Assembly (NCBI GenBank): GCA_018806985.1
Contig: JADANN010000140.1
Location: 248,001 to 312,000, forward strand
Direction of reading: 5' to 3'
DNA: 64,000 nt
Source of the DNA: Angiostrongylus vasorum
Taxonomy: Eukaryota; Nematoda; Chromadorea; Rhabditida; Metastrongylidae
Part shown: in pieces, positions 11,320 through 20,533 of the stretch
Numbering within the stretch: the stretch's first letter is position 1
Layout of the letters: each line of letters begins with the position of its first letter
Position numbers and translations under genes: made by a program
The notes under the pieces: model-generated
The model's input: the letters and a program-made list of their open reading frames with translations, nothing else
The model's database searches: none
Told to the model about the DNA's origin: nothing

Positions 11320-11600
11320 ACCGTTCAATAAAACGTCACTCAAGCTTCCTATTCGTCTGGGGTCAGGCGAATCACGAGGATTGCAGACCGTTTGCGATGA
11401 AGGCCTGAGAACTGTGTACCAGAGCTCTATTACGATTCCAGGAAAAATTTCGACTAGATCAGCATTCATAAAGAAGACCAAGATCCTCAAGCAGCAGCCG
11501 AACTGACGTGCAACGTTGAGAATCTTCGTGGATGTTGGATGTGAGGAACGGAATCGGTCGAAAGGAGTGCTGGGATCAGCACAATATATGATGTTGGATC
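11320..11600. repeat. Dispersed repeat family F
   Basis: Contains GATCAGCATTCATAAAGAAG, AAGATCCTCAAGCAG and a following GTGAGGAACGGAATCGG stretch. Related, diverged phrases recur at 43.7-43.9 kb and 44.2-44.4 kb. Its nature is unknown; each copy follows a tRNA-like head, so it may be the body of a third tRNA-derived family. Confidence 0.4.
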
Positions 11601-11787
11601 GTGTGGAATTAGAAAGCGTAGAATGGGAACTAGTTTCCGGTATGGAAGTTTTTTCTCCGGAGAACTGGAAGCGAAATAAACAGTGAGGGAGTCAAAAGTA
11701 CTCAGGATTTGTTTCCAAAAAAGAGAAAAACTTGATGGGTAGTTGTGAATTAAGTACCACACAGTTACTTCATGATATTATTCATAG

Positions 11788-12113
11788 GTTTGGAAGAGTA
11801 TCGAGGTCAAGTCTGTATAAGGTGAGGCTTCATCAGGTGAGTATATCTATGGTAGACACCTTCACGGAAATAACTGCTTTAGTTTCTGTACTTAGGCGTT
11901 TGAAGATTGATGAAGACAAATGCTTTGTTCAGCATGAAAAAAGGTCTAGTTGGACGATTTCCTCAGCAGGAATACAAGTAAAGCTTCAAAACTAACTATT
12001 ACATTAACTATATTCTACTACCACAGTAGCTGCCTATGAGCATACCGAGCTTCATGGTGGAAATCAGCGAAGCACTGCTTTGCTATTTCTATCAAAAAAG
12101 TGGAAACCAAAAG
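11788..12113 (+). CDS. Possible three-exon stretch of an unrecognised gene
   Basis: Three short segments with matching splice phases: 11788-11821 (donor AAG|GTGAGG), 11896-11977 (acceptor TACTTAG, donor CAA|GTAAAG) and 12030-12113 (acceptor CACAGTAG, donor AAG|GTTTAA). They read LEEYRGQVCIR, then RLKIDEDKCFVQHEKRSSW, then LPMSIPSFMVEISEALLCYF. Joining is continuous in phase, which is unlikely for three random segments, but I recognise no domain and cannot place upstream or downstream exons with confidence. Open sequence follows to about 12,418 in two competing frames. Confidence 0.3.
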
Positions 12114-12634
12114 GTTTAATATGCAAAACATACGAATTCTTCGTAGCATATCATCTATTCATTCCTTTTTTTCATCTTATTTGTGGTCATCATGACTTCA
12201 TCCAAAGTGTCTACTATGTACTGGTAGTACTACACGAGGATCGAGTGTATTACGAGTACTTCCAACGTGTTTTGAAAACAGACACGTTACTGTGGTCACT
12301 GCCTCATGTTATCGTTGACCTTCCTGTAGAACATGTATATCGTATTTCTGAAATATTTTCTTTTATCATAAAGGAAATTGAGTCTTATGCAGGAAGTATG
12401 GAATTTTTTAGAATCTAGGTGCTAAACAGGATATTTGATTTATAAATTAACTTTCTGGGCTAACACAATAGTGGTGTTACGTAGAGTTGGTAAGCGAAAG
12501 TTATCTGAAGAGTTAACGTCGAAACTTTACTACTCTTAAACTCTTAAAAGTCTCTTAACTCTTATTTCAAAACCCACTTTCGTTTAACCTCACTATGACC
12601 AATCAATATTTAATCTTCCTTTTATAAGTTTACA

Positions 12635-12720
12635 CGAGGTTAATAAATGATTTTTATTCGGCTAACATCTGAAGTCTTCATCTTCATCAGAGCCGATGAT
12701 CCGAGTCGATGATCCACAGT
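12635..12720 (-). mobile_element. Penelope-type terminal-repeat fragment, family B
   Basis: Short copy: TTTACACGAGGTTAATAAAT, TTTTTATTCGGCTAAC, then the hammerhead-like module and GATGATCCGAGTCGATGATC. Confidence 0.6.
12660..12694 (-). ncRNA. Hammerhead-like ribozyme module
   Basis: Minus strand: GGCT, CTGATGA (the textbook core, N7=T), an A-rich helix II region, then GATGTT and AGCC, which closes stem I with the first four bases. The GAAA position reads AGAT, so this copy is probably inactive. Confidence 0.45.
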
Positions 12721-12729
12721 TATTCATCT

Positions 12730-13326
12730 CAAACTTCTAACCCTTACTCCAAACTCTTAAAAAAGAAACTCTTTAAAATAGGCAAAATCGTAGTGTAGAT
12801 GAAATACACCATTGGAAACATAACTAGGTATAGGCCATACATCTTCTCGATCCAATTTAAAGTACAAGGAAGGGTCTCACATTCTTATTAGCTTTAACTA
12901 CAAATTACACATTGCTAGTCCCCATCCCAGAGAGGTTTCCAGGATCGTGAAGCACATCTACAGTGAGTAATTCAGTTATGCGAACCAGCAACAACTCCAA
13001 AACATTCCTTTTCGTACCAGTAAACCACTGCATAGTAATCGTTTTGTCTCGTTCAAAGCGACACGTACAAAAGAATCATGAATCATTCCCAACTGAGCAC
13101 TAGTCGTGCTTACATGGATTACAAATGCTACTGCTGTACTGGAAAGTCAGACACGAAAAGATACGCATTAGGCCTTATGCTAAATCAAATGGGCTCAGAA
13201 ACCCCTTAGTTTACAATCCTACAGCTTACAGTATATACGTATGTACAATTTACACATCCAGTGTGGTACATCTTTATATACGAGTTGCAATACCTACCAG
13301 CAATTTTTTACAATTCTGGCGGTAAC
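12730..13326. other. Non-coding, nothing recognised
   Basis: No supported exon or repeat. A 66-residue frame at 13125-13325 lacks coding character. Confidence 0.4.
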
Positions 13327-13592
13327 AAAAAAAATTCTCGGCGTTGATCAATAGTTGGAGGATGCGCCATGCATTCGATTTCATCAAGCATCGTTTGGAG
13401 GTGATTGAATGCATATCTGGCCTTTACAATGACTCGAGGTGGCCTACCGATGCATCGTGCCAGTGCTGCTATCCTCCCAGACAAGGGTACAATTTGCCGA
13501 CCCCGGAGGGATGGAAGCCTTGATGGGCCATGAGCACGTGGATCGACTACACGTGTGTGTTGCAGGGCACCTCCGACCACTGCGCCACACAC
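13327..13592 (-). repeat. SINE-1 copy
   Basis: Full-length reverse copy from AAATTCTCGGCGTTGATCAA to CACTGCGCCACACACG. Confidence 0.85.
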
Positions 13593-14018
13593 GTTCCTAC
13601 ACAACACTCGTCTTCGTCCCGGTGGTAGCTATCAATAACCTACAATTTTGGTGAGTTGGTCCCGTCCCATAGTCTCGTCCCTTAGCGTCCCATAATTAAC
13701 TGTGAACATGACAATGGTTCCCCCTCATATCTTCCCAGTTTCTGTTTCCGTTATACTCCCCATTTTCTTCTCTTGGAGCTTTTCTACTATTCGACGAGTG
13801 TCCATGAGATGTGTCGTTCTTTGGACTACATTTCAATCAGGAAACGACATCACTACCTGGAAGTTTTCCTTTATCCAGTGAATCATGCACATACATCATT
13901 ACAACAGACTGAGCCACATACAAGGTTTTGGAGGGAGTGCTACTGGTATACTCTAAAGTTCCGCAAGTGCAATCGAAACACACGGCTTGAATAGTTTGTA
14001 TGTGTATTCGTGCCTCAG

Positions 14019-14100
14019 ATATGGGCTACAGTAACGGAAACCCTAGGAGAGCACGATGGATATGTTACAGGTTATGTGCATTCTGCTACAACTTTTACTG
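14019..14100 (+). CDS. Possible single exon, unrecognised
   Basis: Bounded by a good acceptor (TTCGTGCCTCAG) and a donor (ACTG|GTGAGC). It reads IWATVTETLGEHDGYVTGYV followed by HSATTFTG, with natural composition. An open frame at 13773-13994 upstream may hold part of the preceding exon, but the join is not resolved. No family recognised. Confidence 0.3.
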
Positions 14101-14129
14101 GTGAGCAATCATTAACGTTTTGTCCTATT

Positions 14130-14480
14130 CATGAACTTATACGGAGTTGTTAAAAGATCTTTTATTCGGCTAACGTTTCGACGGATTTGTTTTCTTCCCG
14201 TGACCGTCCGTGATAGTCCACTTTGACTGTCCACAGCCGTTCGCCCTTATGATGTGAGTCTTGGTAATCGTATTCAACGGAACCTTCAGGAGTGAAGTAC
14301 AGCTTGGTTGAGGTAATCTCCCTCGCTCGGCAGTGACCTTCTATACAGCAGGGATGTTGACTCAAATCATCCGTTGATTTTGTTTGTTTTGTCAGGACAA
14401 TCCACCCTGCGGAAGTGGGGTGTCATTTGAGCCGGAGCACAGCGAAGCAATGATTTTGAAAGCGGGCTTTCTACAAAGTA
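14130..14480 (-). mobile_element. Penelope-type element fragment, family B
   Basis: Starts TTCATGAACTTATACGGAGT, then TTTATTCGGCTAACGTTTCG (3' half of the hammerhead-like module: GAAACGTTAGCC on the minus strand). The minus strand next to it reads openly (14365-14162), ending ENKSVETLAE and a stop exactly at the module. The following 14,380-14,480 matches 16,110-16,200 (related minus-strand phrases KIIASLCSGSNDTPLPQGG and KLLLRYVPGNMAPTAAGW). The CUGANGA half is not recognisable. Confidence 0.55.
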
Positions 14481-15939
14481 GAAAACAACTGCAAAAGAGG
14501 AAAAGAAAGATACCCAAAAGATTGGAAACCCTCAAAATCGTCCCCATTGATAGGCTTAGCTTGTGCTCAAATACCCTACAATTCCCCTTGCACCTTGCGT
14601 CGTCGGCAAAATCGATGATAGAAAACAAGCCTTCGAAATTGTCTCTTGTTGTAACGTAGGATTCAAAAACATGCTTGGATAACATTGCAACTCTACTTGC
14701 CACTCAACCATGACAGTCTAATAATTTCCATCTTAAGATGAAAAGTAATGGATTTCTTCATCTTGTCGACACTTGTGGGTCTCGAGAGTAGATCACTATG
14801 TAGTGTGTAAATGTCAGCCACAGTGTAGAGAAATGTTCAGTTTCTGTGCACCAATACAAAAATTTTCCATCCATACCAACCCGTTTGTTATCAAAGATCC
14901 ATTAGTTGCGATGCAGTACACCATTAGACCACTCACTGCTGAGTTCATCGTAATCATCATCGTACTCATTTCCCTTCCCCTTCCCCTCATATTCCAGTCT
15001 TCCATGGGCAGTACAGGATGTTCTAGGATAGCGCACGATAGGATTGCCCTTCGCACATCCGGGTTTTTTTCACTGTCACTTCTGTTGAAGAGTTGACTGA
15101 TACTCAGTTTTTCATCTTTTGGCATGATTCAAAGCTAAGAATTCACTTTTTGACCAGTTGACTTAACCCAGAAAAATGGACTTCTGTGCAGTAACGTGCA
15201 GTGAATGGTATCATGTAAACCTTTAGAACGGTAGAACAAAGCTTCTGTTAAGTTGTCAATTTCCTAAGTGTTCATAGTTATCGAAAAAATTTACGGCAGG
15301 TTGGAAACAGCATCATGGTGTTGCTGACATCGGGCATAATAGTTCTACCAAATCCCTTGCTAATATGAAATTAAGCTCACATGGATGAAGGAAAAGGGAA
15401 ATAGTTAGAATAAAATGTCGGGTGGAATGTGTTGATTGTTCGAAACAACCCTCTTAATTCCACTACCTACCACATACCCGCAGAATGTCCGAGAAATTCC
15501 GCTTGGGAGCCAACATCACACATTCTTATGCACATAAAGTATCTGAAATATCTGAAATAGACGGCCGGTGTAGCCAACTGAGACACTTAACCTAAGGACC
15601 AGCTAGATACCTAATAACTCGTAACCTATACTGGTTAGTATCAAACCCTGGCAATCATGCGATAGTTAACAAAACACGATCGGTAACATTTTATTAAAGG
15701 ACGCAAGCTGCACTCCTGCAACGAAAAACCCCATGCGTAATGTTCATACGGTAAATTTCTATGCAAGTTTCATTGCTTTTGTTGTCAGACAATAGTTTAT
15801 GATTTCTACTGCTTAACTCAGAGCTACTGGTAGTTAGCGTCAGTGTTACGCAAATGCTACCTTGGCTTGGTGTATATTGATTTTAACAACGTTTCGTAAC
15901 TTACTCAAGCTTCTCATAAACTCAAAATTCTTGTAAACC
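14481..15939. other. Intergenic, nothing assigned
   Basis: Overlapping open frames of about 100 residues occur on both strands at 14384-14703 and 14773-15125, but neither has splice support or a recognisable domain. The first is partly Penelope-related. The rest shows no feature. Confidence 0.35.
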
Positions 15940-16215
15940 TTTCATTTGGCTAACTTTTCAGCGGTCCCCCGTGCTATGTAGATCTTCGTAGTCGCTTCGA
16001 GTCGAATTTTCTGGAATGGAGCACCGTTCTAATGAAGTAAACTACAGTGCCTTTTTGTACAGGACGGTTGTCGATTGTCCGAATGGCTGTCCGTCCATAA
16101 TGCCTTGTTTTTCTCTGGGCACTCCACCCGGCAGCAGTCGGTGCCATATTACCTGGCACATATCGGAGCAATAACTTTGAAAAACCGACATTCAAAACGG
16201 TCAAAGATCCCAAGA
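15940..16215 (-). mobile_element. Penelope-type element fragment, family B
   Basis: TTTGGCTAACTTTTCAGCGG (degenerate 3' half of the module) is followed by a minus-strand open stretch (16213-15974) whose phrase TAAGWSAQRKTRHYGRT resembles the 14.4-kb copy. It is a relic of the same protein-coding segment. Confidence 0.5.
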
Positions 16216-16236
16216 TGAGTAATCAAAAATATTTCC

Positions 16237-16458
16237 TCTATTCATGAGCTTACACGATGGCAATGCCTAGTGAGGTCACTTCATTTGAATGGTGCTCCAT
16301 TCTAAGAGATTCGACTCGTAACGGCTACGAGGAGCCACATCGCGCTGATGACCGAGTATGGATAACCGGCTTGGATCATTGCGGCTCCGACGACGGCAAA
16401 ACTGCCGAAATGTTAGTCGACTAGAAGTTTTTTGACAACCTCGTGTGAGCTCATGAAT
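16237..16458 (+). mobile_element. Family-B element with terminal inverted repeats
   Basis: About 220 bp. TATTCATGAGCTTACACGA at the left is mirrored by TCGTGTGAGCTCATGAATA at the right. The plus strand is open through most of it (ending GKTAEMLVD, then a stop) and carries a hammerhead-like module just before the right terminus. It is a compact, apparently delimited unit of the family that is only fragmentary at 10.4, 12.6, 14.1 and 15.9 kb. Confidence 0.6.
16383..16418 (+). ncRNA. Hammerhead-like ribozyme module
   Basis: GGCT (16383-16386), CCGACGA (core with U4 changed to C, N7=C), CGGC hairpin AAAACT GCCG, GAAA (16407-16410), TGTT and AGTC (16415-16418). AGTC can pair with GGCT using one G-U. 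The core change suggests reduced or no activity. Confidence 0.5.
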
Positions 16459-16839
16459 AGAACAATTTATTATTGATCACTCATGCCGAGGTCAAATGAA
16501 AGTCGGTTTTCAAATTTGCCTAGGTGTTAAGTTCTTAACCCCTTAAAAGCTGAATCGGTTGGTTCATCTGTGGCTAAGCCTAGGTTACTATTCACAATAA
16601 GCTCATTAACTACTGCTGTCTTCTTTTCCAAATTTTTTTCAGCATAGTGAGTCACTTTGTGTTCGCCGTAAATTTCCAAAATATGGATTCTGGAGCTGAA
16701 TGTGGGAACGGAATGAATGGAGGAATTTGTGGAATTTCATTAAACGACCAAGGAATGTGAGACATTTATTGGCGATTCAGATGTATTGGACGAAACAAAA
16801 ATCATACGGTTACTAACGATTTTCCGAACTAAAAGGCCG

Positions 16840-17060
16840 GAGATCACCTGAAGTAAAGACGTTGTCACGGCTATTTCATACTCCCATGAAGCACCACACT
16901 CAGCCAGTATTCAACAAGTGATTCAGGAGGATCAGAGACGTCGGGACTTCAGTTGAAGCCAAACCCACAAACGAATTTGAGGACATTTAGGGATGACAGG
17001 TGTGAGATAACAGGACGACGGGAAGAAGCGCTGTTGCGTGAACGACGTTTAAGGACAGCC
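16840..17060. repeat. Possible family F relic
   Basis: CAGCCAGTATTCAACAAGTG and GGTGTGAGATAACAGGACGA loosely resemble family F phrases at 11.4 and 43.8 kb. Weak. Confidence 0.2.
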
Positions 17061-18710
17061 CGGCAAAGTATCCCAGTAAGAATAGACGACAGTAGTCATT
17101 CTTGGGTTTAATTTGAAGCGAAGAACAGCGAGTAATAGAGAAAAGTCAGTAATCACGTTGGTAGAATTTGAAAAGGAGCCATTAATGCATACGATTTCAC
17201 TAGGATCGCACGAAGACAATGGCTATCATACGTGTCATCCTCGTTCACCGGATTGTCTTCTAGGCCTACTGGATTCGATTTCTTGCTCTGCATATGTTAA
17301 CATATTGACATTTGATTCTCCATTCATCCTGACACTAAGCATTGCTATCTAGCGCGAAAAACCATTGATTTAACTTTATGACGTAACTACGCGCAGCGTC
17401 CGTAATTGCGGCAATAGCTAGCGGTAAGCGCTATATTTTTTCATGTTTTACGGACAGTGGTGACGATTTCGTCACAGGTTATGTTGTCACATTTTAAATC
17501 TACAGCTCATTATAATGCTTTGATTTAAAACCTGACTAAGAGCCGAAAAGTCTTTCCTCGTTGGTTCCACATTGTTGTATCAGCTTGTATTCCGGCAAAT
17601 GGAATTTGACGTAGTTGAAAGTAAATCAGTATGCTTTTGAACTCATTTTTTAGTGAACTCGAGTGGACGTTGTAGGTGTCATAATCATGGTCCCATTAGC
17701 AAAATTCGATAGGTTATGTAAAGTTTCGAAGTGAAATATGGCTTACGATAATGTAAGCGTCCCTACATAAATTCGTGAAAGGCTTCATTTTCTCAAAACC
17801 ACCGTAATAATTTATAATCACATTAACCGTCGAGTAATTCGAGTGCTTCACAGCAAACTTCATATGTTTCCATTGCGTACTAGAGCTGCTTATCGAGCTC
17901 TACTCGCTTAACGGACACGAGGACTATTACTTAATTGCCATGATTCTCTTTTTTCCTTCTGTTTTTAACGAGAAGGTACCCATTGGATGATCATAGGGCT
18001 GTTCTGTGGAATAGGATTGCCTCTGGTTGCAATACCCAGTGAGAATATCGGACTTTTCCTACGCAACGATCTTAGACTTGGGTTCTTAAATCTTATCGTA
18101 CTTGCGCCCAACGTAAAGTGGAGTAAATATTTATGTAAATCTCGAAATGACATATGGGATGGAAGTATGTGGGAAAGACTTAGATATATTTCTAATCATA
18201 ACCCTAGGACCGAATAAACAACCGGTTTGTAGGGTTGTGGTTGTTAGAGAAACCCTCTTCTCGTGTGTTATGATATTTCGAACTGTCAGAAAGTAAAATT
18301 AACAATGCTAACGACTCCGTTTTGAATATCAATAGTCTTTTTCAAATGTGGGATGGAGGCTGCGGGGACGGAGGAGGGACAGTGCAATCGTTGGGGGCCG
18401 ACAATTGCCAGTTTCGCCAGAAGCTATTTTTTGTAGGATATTTAGCGGTTGTTCGAACTGAAATTATTTGACTACTGGTGGACACCAAAGATAACACCTG
18501 TAGGATACATCTATGTCGAATTAGGTAATTTTCTTAGGGAGTGCTGAGAATATAACTTAGCAGTTCCTTCGCGTAAAAATCTAGTGGTGAATCGCATTGT
18601 AACTAGAGGTTCCAAATTTCTTAAATTCAACGACATTGGTTCCAAAGGTTTTAAATGTTTTGAAATGATCAATGTTTGTTGCTGATCTCATCAGCAGAGA
18701 TCTCCACACC
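17061..18710. other. Intergenic, nothing assigned
   Basis: Open frames at 17113-17352 and 17987-18217 (+) have no splice support or family resemblance. No repeats of the described families. Confidence 0.35.
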
Positions 18711-19170
18711 ATGCCTTACCTACCCGTCGATATCCGACAAGGCTTTCTGCGGCGTTCGTTCGAGGCAGAGGTCAGAGAAGAAGAGTCGGCTCAGATTTTG
18801 GCACCTTTAAATGTTGGCTTAGCTGGGTTGAGACGCTAGTGAGTGTACTGGATCGATTGCACTTGTAACTGATTGTGTTGGTTTCTTTCAGTACTATCTT
18901 TTTTGTATCTTCTTATTTTAGGTTCACTTATATCGCAAGTGGTGCGAATAACACGTTCTTATCGTCAGGTCTCATGTCGATTGATGCGGGCGGAACTTTT
19001 TGTTCGCGAACGGGACGCGGTCTTTAAGCTTTTCCTTTCCAGTACTTAGTTTAGGTGACTTTCTTAGATATGAATACAGGAAAGCAAGTCGATCTCTTCA
19101 GTGCTTCAGGTTAACCGTTGAAGAGGAAGTACATACTTTCTTCTATACAAAGAATGAGGGGCACTTACGT
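18711..19170 (+). CDS. Possible start of an unrecognised multi-exon gene
   Basis: An ATG at 18711, shortly after an AG (CTCATCAGCAG), opens a 42-codon segment: MPYLPVDIRQGFLRRSFEAE, continuing VREEESAQILAPLNVGLAGL. It has strongly coding-like composition and ends at a donor (CTA|GTGAGT). A later segment after TTTCTTAG (about 19066) reads YEYRKASRSLQCFRLTVEEE. The exon phases do not all join cleanly, so the structure is unresolved. Further exon-like pieces occur at 19.4, 19.8 and 20.4 kb. It could be an upstream partner of the gene starting at 20534. Confidence 0.3.
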
Positions 19171-20084
19171 AGATAATAATTGGAGTCGGTTAGTAAGTAG
19201 TTCAGCTTGAGTTTGCTAGAATGTTTAGAACATCCTTGTGAGGATCAGTCCAGTTCTAAGAACTCAGCACAATCGTCCAGTGGTCGAACACGATGTGAAG
19301 TTATTGGAGAATGAAGCTTTCTGTCGCAGTCATAAAGTCTTCGCATTATCTTAAATTCTTCCTTACTTGCGTTTTCTACTTATTTATATAGAGAAATATT
19401 GATTGTCTGCGGTATACATACTTGGATTTCGCCAAAAATCCTTGGACCTGTCATCTTGATGGACTGCAGCTGAATGCATCACGAATTTTGATGGCAGAAT
19501 CGTCACTAGCTTTACTGCTTATTAAGGATAGGAGCTGTAGTAGCAGGATGATAGACATCAATAAAAAATAAAATGAAAGGAAGAGCCAGTTCGTCGAGAA
19601 TGTGGATTTCAATCTCAGTAAAGCTCTTTAAAGTTAATGAGGCTTGCAGTGATCTTTGTGGAGACATCGTGTATGAGGCTATAACTTCAATTGTAATACA
19701 TATAGAATAGATGTCCATCTAGTTTTTGGTATTCGGATACTGTATTCGGCAACTATTAATTAAATGACACGTAATCCTTTTAATCATGTGTAACCTTAGT
19801 GGACATCCGCTAACTCTACTCATCTACTTCACAGAGCTGCTCAGGTAAGTCCAGCTTTTCTAGGCACATAGAGAGCTTAGTAGTTCTGGCATGGTACTTT
19901 CTCTTAGCATTTTTTTGCGAAAGACTAACCACGAGTAACGTTGCTAAACGCCGTCTGATTCATTGTGGTTTGTCACCGACGCAGACTCCGTTTACGACAA
20001 GATTATAAACATCTGCAAGTCAATCGAAAATGATGTCGAAATGTCGTCACTTTTTATTTACCGCCTATTCTTTTTTAATTGCTG
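19171..20084. other. Unresolved, exon-like pieces
   Basis: Contains a plus-strand open stretch at about 19391-19570 (YLDFAKNPWTCHLDGLQLNA) and a possible short exon ending GCTGCTCAG|GTAAGT at 19845. The minus strand is also open at 19512-19718, so strand is undecided. Confidence 0.25.
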
Positions 20085-20215
20085 GGGGTTAAACGAATCA
20101 CTCGCATGGTACGCTGGTGAACGCGTTAGCCTCCGGAAAGAGTAATAACGTGTTCGGTCTCCACCGCAGACACCAGCGGTGAGGAATTTTGGAAATATGT
20201 TAGCATCATTTTAAT
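20085..20215 (+). repeat. SINE-2 copy (single unit)
   Basis: GCATGGTACGCTGGTGAACG ... GTTCGGTCTCCACCG, then the GGAATTTTGGAAATATGTTA variant of the GAGTTTTGCAAATATCTCA body. Confidence 0.7.
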
Positions 20216-20490
20216 GTCAGAATATTCTGACATATGCTTCATATTACTTAACCCACGTTGCTTAAATTTGGCCTATCTTTCATAGTGAATGTGTGTGTTA
20301 CTTCAGATATTTTTCATAAATCCCTAGGTACTAGTAATTCGTATTTCTGGCGATTTGTGCTTTTCACATCTCAAATGGACAGTTACATGAAGGTCTTCGA
20401 TCCGAATTTTTTCCAGTAACCTTTGATGTCGGACGCAGCTCTTGCATTCGTGTTGAGATATTATCTTCCTCCTGGTAGAAGTTTTTTTCT

Positions 20491-20498
20491 TTTACTAG
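20491..20498 (+). promoter_or_regulatory. Candidate spliced-leader acceptor
   Basis: A pyrimidine run ending TTTTACTAG lies 36 nt upstream of the ATG at 20534. This is the usual distance for nematode trans-splicing. Inference only. Confidence 0.35.
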
Positions 20499-20533
20499 GT
20501 AAAAGCTGGTGGTATACTCGATACTCTAGGACA

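Noticed and set aside
11099..11506. 135-residue plus-strand frame and its 118-residue minus-strand counterpart
   Set aside because: They span a SINE-1 and family F repeat; chance open frames.
14384..14703. Overlapping frames of about 100 residues on both strands
   Set aside because: Partly Penelope-derived repeat, no splice sites, no consistent strand.
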